Assembly (NCBI GenBank): GCA_029254375.1
Contig: JAQWXR010000018.1
Coordinates: 39,162-103,161 of the forward strand
Direction of reading: 5' to 3'
Origin: Schleiferiaceae bacterium
GTDB taxonomy: Bacteria > Bacteroidota > Bacteroidia > Flavobacteriales > Schleiferiaceae
DNA length: 64,000 nucleotides
In this document: one piece after another, positions 16,155 to 25,552 of the stretch
How the letters are laid out: each line of letters begins with the position of its first letter
Numbering within the stretch: position 1 is the stretch's first letter
Program-made: the position numbers and the translations under genes
The notes under the pieces: generated by a model
Database searches by the model: none
What the model was told of the DNA's origin: nothing
What the model saw: the letters and a program-made list of their open reading frames with translations, nothing else

Positions 16155-17419
16155 TGATCGAATTCCCCACTATCACAAATTTGCTCGTGTCGACCGCCTT
16201 TATTTGGGTCGCCTTGGCAACTGCTTTGAAAGCCGGTGCTATCCCCTATGTTCTTTTTCCCGGCTTCGTTCGCCTGATTCAGCGGTTCAAACGTCCTGCA
16301 GCTACACCGAAGGCCTTTGATGTCTCTGACGAGACACTTTGGCCACAGGTGGATTTAGTATTTGCGGCCTACAATGAAGAGACCGTTTTGCGCGAAAAGC
16401 TAAGCAGCCTCCAAAATTTGGACTACCCGAAAGGCAAGCTAAACGTATGGGTTGGTTCGGATTTAAGTACCGATGCCACGGAAGAAATATTAGCGGAAAT
16501 GGCTGAATCTATGCCTGAGCTTTGCTGGGAACGGATGCCTCAACGTTCCGGAAAATCCAAAATCATTAACCATCTCGTAGCTCAAGGGGATGCGGAAGTG
16601 ATCGTAGGCACGGATGCTAATATTTTTTTCCATCCTATGGCCCTTAAGCATTTGCTGGCGCCGCTTGTCCTCGATTCAAGGACCAGTCTCGTAGGCGGCG
16701 AACTGACCTACCGAGGAATGGGTCAAGGAGATAGCCTGAAAAGTATTGCCTCCCAAGAACGCTCCTATATTGGTTGGGAAAACCGAACCAAAGTATGTGA
16801 AGGGGAGCTTTGGGGCATGACCATGGGAGTGGAGGGTGGTTGCTATGCGATTCGACGCAGTTCGTTTGTGCCGATTCCTCCTGGCACCTTCATGGAGGAT
16901 TTTTTCTTGACCATTCGGGTTCTAGCTTCTGGTCAGAAAGTGCAACATGCCGCCTTGGCCACATGCACGGAAGATGTCAGCAATGATGCCCACATGGAAT
17001 ATCGTCGCAAAGTCCGGATTAGCCATGGAAACTGGCAGAATATTTTTCGATTCCATATACAACTGACGGCCCGCTCTGTGGGACTGCTGTTCGTTTTCAC
17101 CTGTCATAAGCTCTTACGTTGGATTTTCCCTGTGCTTGTCCTTGGTTTTTTGATCTACCAGGTGAGTGTAAGTATCCTTATTCTAATTGCAGCTGGGGAG
17201 CATCTAATTTTGGCCTTGAATTTGGGTACTTTTGGCGTCGGACTACTCCTACTGCTCTATCCTCGGACTTTTTTACCTAAACGCTTAGCGAAACTGCTAA
17301 AACCTCTCTCCTATTTTCTTTGGATGAACATTGCTTTGATCCATGGTTTAATTCAATTCATACGCACCCCTTCTAACGCTTCAGGCGTTTGGCAACCTAC
17401 AAAGCGCAATAATCAATGA
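16154..17419 (+). CDS. Membrane glycosyltransferase family 2 protein
   Basis: The 421-residue protein has one N-terminal membrane segment, a GT-A domain and a cluster of C-terminal membrane helices (FPVLVLGFLIYQVSVSILIL; LALNLGTFGVGLLLLLYP). GT2 signatures are VFAAYNEETVLREKL, the DxD-like TDANIFFHP and the catalytic-acid region MEDFFLTIRV. The C-terminal part resembles processive synthases, but no QxxRW motif is evident: the region reads YRRKVRISHGNWQN. I use the ATG at 16154, which overlaps the previous stop as TGATG; a GTG three nucleotides earlier is also possible. It ends overlapping the rib gene by ATGA. Confidence 0.86.
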   Translation: MIEFPTITNLLVSTAFIWVALATALKAGAIPYVLFPGFVRLIQRFKRPAATPKAFDVSDETLWPQVDLVFAAYNEETVLREKLSSLQNLDYPKGKLNVWVGSDLSTDATEEILAEMAESMPELCWERMPQRSGKSKIINHLVAQGDAEVIVGTDANIFFHPMALKHLLAPLVLDSRTSLVGGELTYRGMGQGDSLKSIASQERSYIGWENRTKVCEGELWGMTMGVEGGCYAIRRSSFVPIPPGTFMEDFFLTIRVLASGQKVQHAALATCTEDVSNDAHMEYRRKVRISHGNWQNIFRFHIQLTARSVGLLFVFTCHKLLRWIFPVLVLGFLIYQVSVSILILIAAGEHLILALNLGTFGVGLLLLLYPRTFLPKRLAKLLKPLSYFLWMNIALIHGLIQFIRTPSNASGVWQPTKRNNQ

Positions 17420-18537
17420 GTACTAGCCCATTCAGTTCAATCGAAGCCGCTTTAGTGGACCTCGCTCAAGGGAAAATGGTCATCGTAGTGGACGATGAAG
17501 ATCGCGAAAATGAAGGTGATCTTTTGGCCGTGGCCGAAGGAATATCTGCGGAAACCATCAATTTTATGGCTACGCATGGCCGCGGGCTTATCTGCGCTCC
17601 CCTGCCCGATGACCGCTGTGATGCTTTAGGCTTGGCACCCATGGTCCAACAGAATACGGATCCACATGAGACGGCCTTTACAGTCTCTGTGGACTTGCGT
17701 GGGCATGGCGTGACGACGGGTATTTCAGCCTTGGATCGGGCCAAAACAGTTCAGGCATTAGTCCGTCAGGATAGCTTACCGGAAGATTTTCAACGTCCCG
17801 GCCATATATTTCCTCTTCGAGCCCGTCCTGGAGGCGTCTTACGCCGCGCTGGACATACGGAAGCGGCCATTGACTTGGCCCGTTTAGCAGGAAAACAGCC
17901 TGCCGGAGTGATTGTAGAAATCATGAATGAAGACGGCAGCATGGCGCGCTTACCTGAACTCATCCAGATGTCCAAAAAATGGGATTTGAAGCTGATCAGT
18001 ATTGAACAATTGATTGCCTACCGATTGGACCGAGAATCCTTGATTCGTGTCCACCGCAACTTCCAGCTTCCGACGGCCTATGGCCTTTTTGAGGTCTGTA
18101 TTTATGAACAAACAACATCTAATCAGGTCCATTTTTCGATGACCTACGGCTCCTGGGATGAGGATGAAACCGTACTCGTTCGAATGCAGAGTGGGGACCC
18201 TCGGCGTAGTATGCTCGATGATGTGCTACACCCTGCCGGAAGGGCATCCAAAATTGGTCCTTCCCTCGAGGCCATTGCCAATAAAGGTGCCGGAGTATTC
18301 GTTGGAATGAATCAGCAGCAAGATGCTCAAAGTCTTTTGGATTACCTCGATGAGATGGGAAGCGAATCAACTCAAGGAAGGTCTTTTGATGGGGATCCAT
18401 TGGATTATGGCGTGGGAGCCCAAATCCTGCGACAACTAGGTGTTCGCAATGTGGCCTTATTAACCAATCACCCGATGAAACGGGTAGGAATCGAAGGCTA
18501 CGGATTGCACATTGTGGCTAATGAGATGCTGAAATAG
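17416..18537 (+). CDS. ribB: 3,4-dihydroxy-2-butanone 4-phosphate synthase with degenerate GTP cyclohydrolase II domain
   Basis: The first 205 or so residues form a complete RibB domain, which makes the four-carbon unit of riboflavin from ribulose 5-phosphate. The metal loop [12 protein letters not shown] and the block [16 protein letters not shown] are present, as is [20 protein letters not shown]. The C-terminal half keeps the overall shape of GTP cyclohydrolase II (final block [20 protein letters not shown]). It lacks the zinc-binding cysteines usually written CLTGDxFGSxxCDCG and the RQEGRGIGL substrate loop, which here reads [10 protein letters not shown] infer that only RibB activity remains, as in the RibBX-type proteins, and that a functional ribA lies elsewhere. 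It is the last gene of the ftsK run. Confidence 0.9.
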   Translation: MSTSPFSSIEAALVDLAQGKMVIVVDDEDRENEGDLLAVAEGISAETINFMATHGRGLICAPLPDDRCDALGLAPMVQQNTDPHETAFTVSVDLRGHGVTTGISALDRAKTVQALVRQDSLPEDFQRPGHIFPLRARPGGVLRRAGHTEAAIDLARLAGKQPAGVIVEIMNEDGSMARLPELIQMSKKWDLKLISIEQLIAYRLDRESLIRVHRNFQLPTAYGLFEVCIYEQTTSNQVHFSMTYGSWDEDETVLVRMQSGDPRRSMLDDVLHPAGRASKIGPSLEAIANKGAGVFVGMNQQQDAQSLLDYLDEMGSESTQGRSFDGDPLDYGVGAQILRQLGVRNVALLTNHPMKRVGIEGYGLHIVANEMLK

Positions 18538-18540
18538 GAC

Positions 18541-21500
18541 TTAGTCCTTCCTCGCAGCAAACCATTTCTTCCATAAGGCTGCCCAAGAGCTTCCCATAAA
18601 TTGCGCCTGAATCCCAAGACCCTGCTTTTGGGCCACTGGTTGCCCTGTGAATGCCATATCTGAATTTCGAACAGAATAGGCTGAGGCCATCCAACGACCG
18701 TCTGCCGTGAGCTGATAACTAAGGGTGAGGTCCCCAAGGCCCATATTCGCTTGCTGACTGCCCATTGGTATCCCCCATTCAGTCATGACTTTGAGTCGAT
18801 TATCTAAAAAGGATCGGCCAATACTTGCGTCCATTTGGCGCTGCAACGCCTTGGAATCACTTGCATAGGCTAATTGCACGTCCCAATTTTCTCCAAGCCC
18901 CTGCGCCATGAAATTGGAAAATTGCTGAGCTAGAACCTGCGTAGTATTCGTCTCCAAAGCGGAAACACCTGTCGCAGACCAGCCTTGGCCTTGATCCCAA
19001 AAACTATGTAAAGTGAGCATACTCAATACTTGCGTTGTTTTTTCATCCGGAGTTACCAATCGACTTTGTAAGGCGGCTTGGGTGGCCGAATTTGCAGTTG
19101 GGAGTTGGATGTCAAAGCCTAAGTCAGGCTGCATTAAATCTCCTGTAACCTCTAGCATAACGTCTACCGCTAGGCGCTCCTGGTTTACTAATCCCAAATA
19201 CGTACTTGGATTCGTTCGAGTTTTATAGATGGCGGTGAGATTCACATCCGCATGGTATGGGTCTCCTGACCAGGATAAAGTCGCCCCTGGCTCCACACTG
19301 AATGGCTTATTTACCAAGTTTTGCAAAGTGAATAAATACGTGCCCTCTTGAAGCGTGAGTAGGCCATTCATTTGAAGATCGCCGCCATGGGGGAAGTCTA
19401 TGCGAAGGTCACCGCTTCCCTTTCCTTCAATAACGTCCCCAACGGTTTCATCTAGGATAATCCGGGCTGTTATATCTGGATTCACGTGGACGGATAATCC
19501 AAAATCAAATTGAAATTCAGCCTTTGGAAAAGCTTCTTTTGAATTGTTTCGGCGTATTAGTGGACCTTTTTGTCTTGATTTAAACGTGATAAAACTGGCA
19601 TCCTCGAGGGTCACCGGAGCATCCATCGGTAGGGCAAAAACCGAAGAGTCTAAGGGCGTCGCATCTACTTCTAGACGTAAACCACTAAAACCACCGCTTA
19701 GATTCGCAAATCCCTTGGCAAGAACCTCTCCGTAAAAATCCTCACCCTTGGCTAAATCCAAGGCTAAGAATCGATCTCCTTCCATGCGTAAGCTAATGGA
19801 TTTGCCTGGCGCTGCGTAATAGTCATAAACCCCATTGAGTTGGATTTGCCCTTTGTTTCGATGGTCCTTTAGTATTCCGGTTAACTGAATATCCCTTTGT
19901 CGGAACTTCAGACGAGGGCTACCGTAATAGCTGACGCCCGTGCTTGGCAAAAGAAAACTCGCTTCATGGAGCTCACCGCGGCCAAGTAGATTCCAGCCTT
20001 TCTTTTCTTCCCGCAAAATCACTTCAGCCATGATTTGACCACCCCATTGCTCTAGACTGCCTTCTGTAAAAGGTTCCAGGTAGTTCAGCGGTAGGCGGTC
20101 TACCGTCAACTCTATATCCCAGCGCGTCTTTCGATCCCCGGTGGCCAGTAGCCATAAACTATCTCCCCAGCCCGCTTGGGCTCGCATATTCACGTCCCCA
20201 GTTTGGATATCAACATCCCACTGACTTTCCACGGAACCAAGCGATTGACCTTCGAGTGTCAATTCTGGAATCCAGAGGTCCGCGCTCGTATTCCACGAGC
20301 CAATTGCGCCTGCTAAAATGAATTGGCCCCATAAATTACCTTCGACGGGAAGGGATTCTGTGAACACAGCGGTCCAATCCTTCAACGGAAAGTCAGAGCA
20401 TTGGATGCGCATGACTTCGAAGGGGTCCGCACTTAATGCCCCCGACATGGCTATACTGCCAACCGGACTCTGCCATTGAATTCCCTGACCTAGGCTAAGC
20501 TTTCCCTTTCTCCAATCATATCGAATATCCATACCGCCTTGGATCGCGCTGTGATGACCTAGCAGGCTCACAGAGCTCGGGAGCAAATGAGCGCTCCATA
20601 CCGCTGGCTTTCGGTCCAATTGCCAACCTACATGACCGGCGATATTCATGGACTTCCAATCCCAATTGATATGGCACAAATCTTCTTGGTCTTTGCGGCT
20701 TAGGACGGCTAAGTCTAGCATTCCTTGCGGAAGCAAAAGATGGAATTGGCTTTCGACAGGGCGGAGATTTTTCATTGGGGCGGCAGACGAGATCGACCAC
20801 GGACTGGCGTTCCAATCCCCTGATGCTTCGATCCGCTGATAGCCATTTTTCATCTCATACCTGGCTTTCCATTTAGGCCCATCTGCCCAAAAGGTTTGAA
20901 TGCCCTGCTCCTTAGACCATTTCCATTCACCGTCTAACCATTGGGAAAGTGAATACTCTATGTTTAAATTTTCGGGGAGTCTCCATTCAAGCGGGCTCAT
21001 TAATGCCGTAAAGCCCGCCCTATATGAACCCAGTCGAGCTTCCATTTCATGTTTTCCTGAGGTCCCTCGATTCCAATCCAAATAGCAGGCTAAGTAGCCG
21101 GAATTTTTTGTCGTTTCAATATGCGCAGACCCGCCATTAGCCCAGGAGAAATTACCTTTTAGTTCTCCACGAGCAGGAAGTCCAAGTGAATCCAAATAAT
21201 GCATGTTTTCATCCCATGCCCATTGAAAATTCAAATATTCTGCTCCAAAGTTGTAATGAAATTTCGCCTGACCTATGTAAGGCTCTTTAGCCGCAAGGTT
21301 GACCATTATTTCTTGATGACTGCCTTTGGCTTCAATCTTCCAATCAAGCACCTGTAAATTGTCCTTGGCGATTTGATTCCCTTGGGCCGTATAAGACCAA
21401 TCCCATGATCCTTGTGAACTTCGATGACCCTTAGCATGACTTGTCCCATTGACTTCCCATCCTTCCCAATCCAGTTGAAGGATCTCCGCACGCCATTGGT

Positions 21501-22431
21501 TCCAATCCAAATCAAACTCAAAATCATTCAAGGTCCCAAAAGCCGCAAGTTTCGCCAATAACAGGTTTCCTTCTTGTTCTTGCAAAGTGAAATCCCAACG
21601 ACCGTCATGGTATCCCCCTTCAGCATTCCATAAACGCTCTCGCCAAAAGGCCTGCGTTCCCAGAGCTTGCCAATTTTGGTAGCTAGAATCTCCAAGCAGG
21701 ATTCCTGAGGCCGTGGCCTCCCAAGGAATTCCCAGCCAGTCCCATTGAATCAGCGTTTGAATCGAATCAAGCAGCACATGCACGTCTAGACTAAATTCTG
21801 CACTCTGCATACTGAGTTCCCAATTCTGCCCTTCCTTCCCTCCATGCATATATATTTCTGACCAATTCGCTAATCCTGGGGCAAGGGAGGCATTAAAAGT
21901 CGGAGCTCCATCCGTATTCCAAACAAAATTGGACAGATGAGGGTGAAATGTCCATTCCGAATCTGTAGGATTTGGTTTCCATAGGATGCGACCTCCAATC
22001 TCTTCAATACTAAATGCGAATGCGGAACCAGAATCGGCACTATCTATCCAAGGATCCATCCAATGAAGCCATGAGGCGTTTGGCTGTCCCACCACCCAGA
22101 GGGAATCCCAATGTAGCTGCTCTACTCCAATGACGGGATTAGAATATCCAATTCCATTCAATGTCAGACCATAAATCGCAACATAGTTCTCTTGGTCGCC
22201 TAGTTTGACCTCGGCAAGTCGAATACCTCTCCATGGTTGCCATTCAATACCTTCCCAATGAATCTCCACAGAATCGACCAATGGATGCTGAGTCGCAAAT
22301 TCTTTAGCCCAGGTATCTATTTTTTTATTGACAAATTCGGGATGGAAGAATAACCAGCACAAGGCAATCAACCCCAACAAAGCGAGCCCGCTAAGGAAGA
22401 TTAATAGGCTTCTTACGATTCTTCGGCGCAT
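18541..22431 (-). CDS. TamB-like translocation/assembly module protein (DUF490)
   Basis: This 1296-residue protein starts with an inner-membrane anchor (RSLLIFLSGLALLGLIALCW). It continues as a long string of beta-strand repeats with many aromatic and Asp-Trp turns. The last ~350 residues form the conserved C-terminal DUF490 region (GKGSGDLRIDFPHGGDLQMN, TLQEGTYLFTLQNLVNKPFS). TamB-type proteins span the periplasm and support outer-membrane protein assembly or lipid transport. The C-terminus ends in a beta-strand pattern. I use the ATG at 22429-22431; a GTG six nucleotides upstream is possible. It converges on the rib gene with a 3-nt gap. Confidence 0.88.
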   Translation of the reverse strand: MRRRIVRSLLIFLSGLALLGLIALCWLFFHPEFVNKKIDTWAKEFATQHPLVDSVEIHWEGIEWQPWRGIRLAEVKLGDQENYVAIYGLTLNGIGYSNPVIGVEQLHWDSLWVVGQPNASWLHWMDPWIDSADSGSAFAFSIEEIGGRILWKPNPTDSEWTFHPHLSNFVWNTDGAPTFNASLAPGLANWSEIYMHGGKEGQNWELSMQSAEFSLDVHVLLDSIQTLIQWDWLGIPWEATASGILLGDSSYQNWQALGTQAFWRERLWNAEGGYHDGRWDFTLQEQEGNLLLAKLAAFGTLNDFEFDLDWNQWRAEILQLDWEGWEVNGTSHAKGHRSSQGSWDWSYTAQGNQIAKDNLQVLDWKIEAKGSHQEIMVNLAAKEPYIGQAKFHYNFGAEYLNFQWAWDENMHYLDSLGLPARGELKGNFSWANGGSAHIETTKNSGYLACYLDWNRGTSGKHEMEARLGSYRAGFTALMSPLEWRLPENLNIEYSLSQWLDGEWKWSKEQGIQTFWADGPKWKARYEMKNGYQRIEASGDWNASPWSISSAAPMKNLRPVESQFHLLLPQGMLDLAVLSRKDQEDLCHINWDWKSMNIAGHVGWQLDRKPAVWSAHLLPSSVSLLGHHSAIQGGMDIRYDWRKGKLSLGQGIQWQSPVGSIAMSGALSADPFEVMRIQCSDFPLKDWTAVFTESLPVEGNLWGQFILAGAIGSWNTSADLWIPELTLEGQSLGSVESQWDVDIQTGDVNMRAQAGWGDSLWLLATGDRKTRWDIELTVDRLPLNYLEPFTEGSLEQWGGQIMAEVILREEKKGWNLLGRGELHEASFLLPSTGVSYYGSPRLKFRQRDIQLTGILKDHRNKGQIQLNGVYDYYAAPGKSISLRMEGDRFLALDLAKGEDFYGEVLAKGFANLSGGFSGLRLEVDATPLDSSVFALPMDAPVTLEDASFITFKSRQKGPLIRRNNSKEAFPKAEFQFDFGLSVHVNPDITARIILDETVGDVIEGKGSGDLRIDFPHGGDLQMNGLLTLQEGTYLFTLQNLVNKPFSVEPGATLSWSGDPYHADVNLTAIYKTRTNPSTYLGLVNQERLAVDVMLEVTGDLMQPDLGFDIQLPTANSATQAALQSRLVTPDEKTTQVLSMLTLHSFWDQGQGWSATGVSALETNTTQVLAQQFSNFMAQGLGENWDVQLAYASDSKALQRQMDASIGRSFLDNRLKVMTEWGIPMGSQQANMGLGDLTLSYQLTADGRWMASAYSVRNSDMAFTGQPVAQKQGLGIQAQFMGSSWAALWKKWFAARKD

Positions 22432-22436
22432 GGACA

Positions 22437-22457
22437 CGAAGGTATGAGGTACTTTTG
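22437..22457. promoter_or_regulatory. Divergent -7 boxes of tamB-like gene and tsaD
   Basis: On the plus strand TACTTTTG (22450-22457) is four nucleotides from the tsaD ATG at 22462. On the minus strand TACCTTCG (22444-22437, one mismatch) is five nucleotides from the tamB-like ATG. Both transcripts are predicted to be leaderless or nearly so. Confidence 0.55.
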
Positions 22458-22461
22458 CAGC

Positions 22462-23496
22462 ATGACGCGCTCAGGACCTATTTTATTGGCGATTGAATCT
22501 AGCTGTGACGACACTTCCGTGGCCGTACTGGATGGTTTTCATGTATTGGCTAATGTGGTTCATAGTCAAGTGATTCACGAACAGTATGGCGGGGTCGTCC
22601 CTGAACTCGCATCGAGAGCACACACTGAAGCTATTTTGCCTACGGTAAAAGCCGCCTTGCGGCGCGCGGCTAAGCAATTTCAAGATCTTGATGGTATTGC
22701 TGTCACCCAAGGTCCAGGTCTCCTGGGATCTCTTTTAGTCGGTCATTCGTTTGCGAAGTCCCTGGCATTGAGTCTGGAAATACCTTATGTCAATGTGGAC
22801 CATATGGAAGCCCATATGCTGGCCCACTTCCTTTATGAGCCTGGAATTCAAGACAAGCCTATCCCCGGTTTCCCCTATCTCTGCCTAACGGTTTCTGGGG
22901 GGCATACACAGCTTGTTCAAGTCAATGACTGGAATGATTTTCATGTTTTGGGAGAAACTCAAGATGACGCCGTGGGAGAAGCCTTTGATAAAGCGGCCAA
23001 ATTATTGTCTCTCTCCTATCCTGGAGGACCTGAGATTGATCGCCTTGCTCAAGGAGGAGAGTCTGTCTTTCACTTTTCCCAGCCGCAGATGCCTGATTTA
23101 CAGTTCAGTTACTCCGGATTAAAAACGTCAATCCTGCGCAGCATGCAAAAAGAAGTCAAGGAGCATCCTCAAAGTCTCGATACCCAGCTCGCTGATTGGT
23201 GTGCGAGTATCCAGGTGGCGCTGATTACTCCTCTCCTAGAAGGGTTAAGCCAGGCGGCAGAATTAGTAGGCATTCAGCGCATTGCATTAGCGGGTGGGGT
23301 GTCCGCCAATTCCTACTTGCGCAGCCAGGTTCAAAAAATGGCCGATGCCAAGGATTGGGAGCTTTATCTACCCCCATTTTCTTACACCACAGATAATGCG
23401 GCCATGGTCGGTGCGGCTGGACAATTCGCTTGGAGTGCATCGCGATTTGCAGAGATGAAAGATGCCGCCCAACCTAAACGCGTTGTCCATGCTTAA
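22462..23496 (+). CDS. tsaD: tRNA N6-adenosine threonylcarbamoyltransferase
   Basis: TsaD transfers the threonylcarbamoyl group to A37 of ANN-decoding tRNAs. The 344-residue protein has the N-terminal ILLAIESSCDDTSVAV and the metal site H114-M-E-A-H118, followed by LCLTVSGGHTQLV and GEAFDKAAKLL. Its C-terminal part has LAGGVSANSYLR and FSYTTDNAAMVG. I start at the ATG at 22462, which follows the promoter box by four nucleotides; the frame extends six codons upstream without family support. It overlaps the rimB-like gene by eight nucleotides. Confidence 0.96.
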   Translation: MTRSGPILLAIESSCDDTSVAVLDGFHVLANVVHSQVIHEQYGGVVPELASRAHTEAILPTVKAALRRAAKQFQDLDGIAVTQGPGLLGSLLVGHSFAKSLALSLEIPYVNVDHMEAHMLAHFLYEPGIQDKPIPGFPYLCLTVSGGHTQLVQVNDWNDFHVLGETQDDAVGEAFDKAAKLLSLSYPGGPEIDRLAQGGESVFHFSQPQMPDLQFSYSGLKTSILRSMQKEVKEHPQSLDTQLADWCASIQVALITPLLEGLSQAAELVGIQRIALAGGVSANSYLRSQVQKMADAKDWELYLPPFSYTTDNAAMVGAAGQFAWSASRFAEMKDAAQPKRVVHA

Positions 23497-23917
23497 GCGA
23501 ATTATTGGACGCACAGAGATAGTTGATCTTCCTAGTATTCCCTGGAATCAGGTACCATGCCGAATTGATACGGGGGCCTATCGCTCAAGTATGCATTGTG
23601 ACGACATCCACCTAAACGAAAATCCCGATGGAAGTCAAACCTTAGTCGTAACCTTTCAGGGTGAGGACAGTCACAGCGAAAAGCACTTCAGTCGATTTTC
23701 AGAGACTTCGGTAAAATCAAGCAATGGCATTGCCGAGACGCGTTATTTAGTCGCACTTCCCGTGCGCATTTTTGGCACAGATTTTATTACAGAGTTCACC
23801 CTAACGAATCGAACCGAAATGAAATTTCCCGTCCTCCTTGGACGCACCTTTTTACGGCATGGATTTATCGTCGATGTCCGCAAAACCAATCAGTCATTTA
23901 AAACTACTTCTGCGTAG
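23489..23917 (+). CDS. RimB/RloA-like retropepsin-type protease (ATP-dependent zinc protease family)
   Basis: The 142-residue protein belongs to the putative ATP-dependent zinc protease family (PF05618), a retropepsin-like aspartic protease fold. The catalytic Asp is in CRIDTGAYRSSMH, followed by the flap and PVLLGRTFLRHGFIVDV. Family members occur with RimK ligases, and RimB in other bacteria removes or limits the glutamates RimK adds to ribosomal protein S6. It overlaps tsaD and is followed 9 nt later by rimK, which supports that pairing. I chose the internal ATG at 23489; the open frame starts nine codons earlier. Confidence 0.85.
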   Translation: MLKRIIGRTEIVDLPSIPWNQVPCRIDTGAYRSSMHCDDIHLNENPDGSQTLVVTFQGEDSHSEKHFSRFSETSVKSSNGIAETRYLVALPVRIFGTDFITEFTLTNRTEMKFPVLLGRTFLRHGFIVDVRKTNQSFKTTSA

Positions 23918-23926
23918 CTTCACCTT

Positions 23927-24838
23927 ATGAACATTCTCATTCTTTCTGCCAATCGCAACTTGTATTCTACACGCCGCCTCGTTTCTGCCGCGGAGGAACG
24001 CGGACACAGCGTAAAGGTCATGAACGTGCGCAAGTGCTATGCAGTATTATCTAAAGGGGAGCTTGACATATACTATGGAGACCATCGAATAGACGAAGTC
24101 GATGCCGTCATTCCTCGAATTGGCGCCTCCCTGACCTTCTATGGCTCCGCCATGCTGCGTCAATTTGAAATGAAAAAGATCTTTACTCCCGTGAGTTCTT
24201 TGGCATTAGTACGTTCTCGTGACAAACTGCGAGCCTTGCAGATTTTGGCTAAAGAAAATGTAGCCATTCCCAGAACGGCGGTCGCCAAACAGCCGACCGA
24301 TATTGAATACCTCATTAAGCAAGTCGGCGGAGCACCTCTGGTGGTAAAGCTCTTGGAAGGAACCCAGGGAAAGGGAGTCGTTTTGGCTGAATCAAAAACT
24401 GCGGCCAAATCCGTTATTGAAGCATTTTATGGACTGAATGCCAACATCTTAGTTCAAGAATTCATCAAAGAAGCAAAAGGAGCAGATGTTCGCGCTATCG
24501 TTGTAGGCAACAAAGTGGTTGCTGCATATAAGCGCCAAGGAAAAGAAGGAGAATTCCGCTCCAATCTTCATGCGGGAGGGCATGGAATTCCCATTAAACT
24601 CAAGGCATCTGAAAAGAATGCAGCCATTCTCGCAGCAAAGGCGCTTGGGTTGAAGGTAGCCGGAGTCGACCTTTTGCAAAGTGAACGAGGACCGCTCATT
24701 CTCGAAGTGAATTCATCGCCCGGACTCGAAGGAGTTGAGCGCACAACAGGGATTGATGTCGCTGGAAGTATTATTCAATACATGGAAGAGAACTATCAGC
24801 TTTCGCAAGTTAAAACGAAAGATAAAATTGGAGCCTAA
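23927..24838 (+). CDS. rimK: RimK-type ATP-grasp ligase
   Basis: RimK adds glutamate residues to the C-terminus of ribosomal protein S6 in bacteria studied so far. The 303-residue protein has the RimK N-terminal domain and the ATP-grasp core with PLVVKLLEGTQGKGVVLAES, VQEFIKEAKGADVRAIVVG and LEVNSSPGLEGVERTTG, the last carrying the metal ligands. The length matches E. coli RimK (300). It is flanked by the rimB-like protease and rsmE in one overlapping run. The S6 gene is not in this window, so its tail could not be checked. Confidence 0.93.
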   Translation: MNILILSANRNLYSTRRLVSAAEERGHSVKVMNVRKCYAVLSKGELDIYYGDHRIDEVDAVIPRIGASLTFYGSAMLRQFEMKKIFTPVSSLALVRSRDKLRALQILAKENVAIPRTAVAKQPTDIEYLIKQVGGAPLVVKLLEGTQGKGVVLAESKTAAKSVIEAFYGLNANILVQEFIKEAKGADVRAIVVGNKVVAAYKRQGKEGEFRSNLHAGGHGIPIKLKASEKNAAILAAKALGLKVAGVDLLQSERGPLILEVNSSPGLEGVERTTGIDVAGSIIQYMEENYQLSQVKTKDKIGA

Positions 24839-25542
24839 TGCATAGTTTTTGGGGAGAGCGAGAGGGAGACATCCTTCGTCTAGACGCCGATGAGGTCGCC
24901 CACGCCGTAAAATCCCTGCGCGTAGAAACGGGCGATGTCATTCAAGTTTTTGATGGATCTGGAGATATTTATATCGGCCGCGTCTACCAAGTCCACAAAA
25001 AATATGTCTTAGCCCGCCACATTGAGACTCTAGAAAACTTTGGGGCGGTTTCTGGCCATTTGCATGTAGCCATCGCCCCGACTAAAAACGTTGACCGCAT
25101 TCACTTTTTTTTGGAAAAAGCCGTTGAAATGGGAATTCATGAAATTAGTCCACTGATTTCATTTCATTCTGAACGTCGCCATTGGAATGAGGAACGGGCG
25201 CTTCGAATTATGAAGGCGGCATGCACTCAGAGTCGAAAAGGTCGACTGCCTCTTCTTCATAGCCCACGCACAATAGAAGCTTTAATTAAAGAAGATGCAG
25301 CTGCTAGCCTAGCATGTATTGCTACGTGTATGGAGGCCGAAAAACAATCTTGGGTTGAACTCGTCCAAAAAAATCCCGATCGCCCTATCCTTCTATTGAT
25401 TGGCCCCGAGGGAGACTTCTCTGCAGAGGAGCTGGCTCTCGCCGAAGCTGCAGGTTACCAGCACGTGCATCTTGGAGCCCACCGATTGCGCACAGAAACT
25501 GCCGGAGTTTATGCGGTAGCTGCCTTTGCACAATGTTCCTGA
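24838..25542 (+). CDS. rsmE: 16S rRNA (uracil-1498-N3)-methyltransferase
   Basis: RsmE methylates U1498 of 16S rRNA in the decoding centre. The 234-residue protein has an N-terminal PUA-like domain and a SPOUT knot domain with APTKNVDRIHFFLEKAVEMG, SERRHWNEERALRIMKAACTQS, LIGPEGDFSAEE and LGAHRLRTETAGVYA. The start overlaps the rimK stop codon (TAATG). It converges on hutH with a 10-nt gap. Confidence 0.96.
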   Translation: MHSFWGEREGDILRLDADEVAHAVKSLRVETGDVIQVFDGSGDIYIGRVYQVHKKYVLARHIETLENFGAVSGHLHVAIAPTKNVDRIHFFLEKAVEMGIHEISPLISFHSERRHWNEERALRIMKAACTQSRKGRLPLLHSPRTIEALIKEDAAASLACIATCMEAEKQSWVELVQKNPDRPILLLIGPEGDFSAEELALAEAAGYQHVHLGAHRLRTETAGVYAVAAFAQCS

Positions 25543-25552
25543 AGCGAACGGC

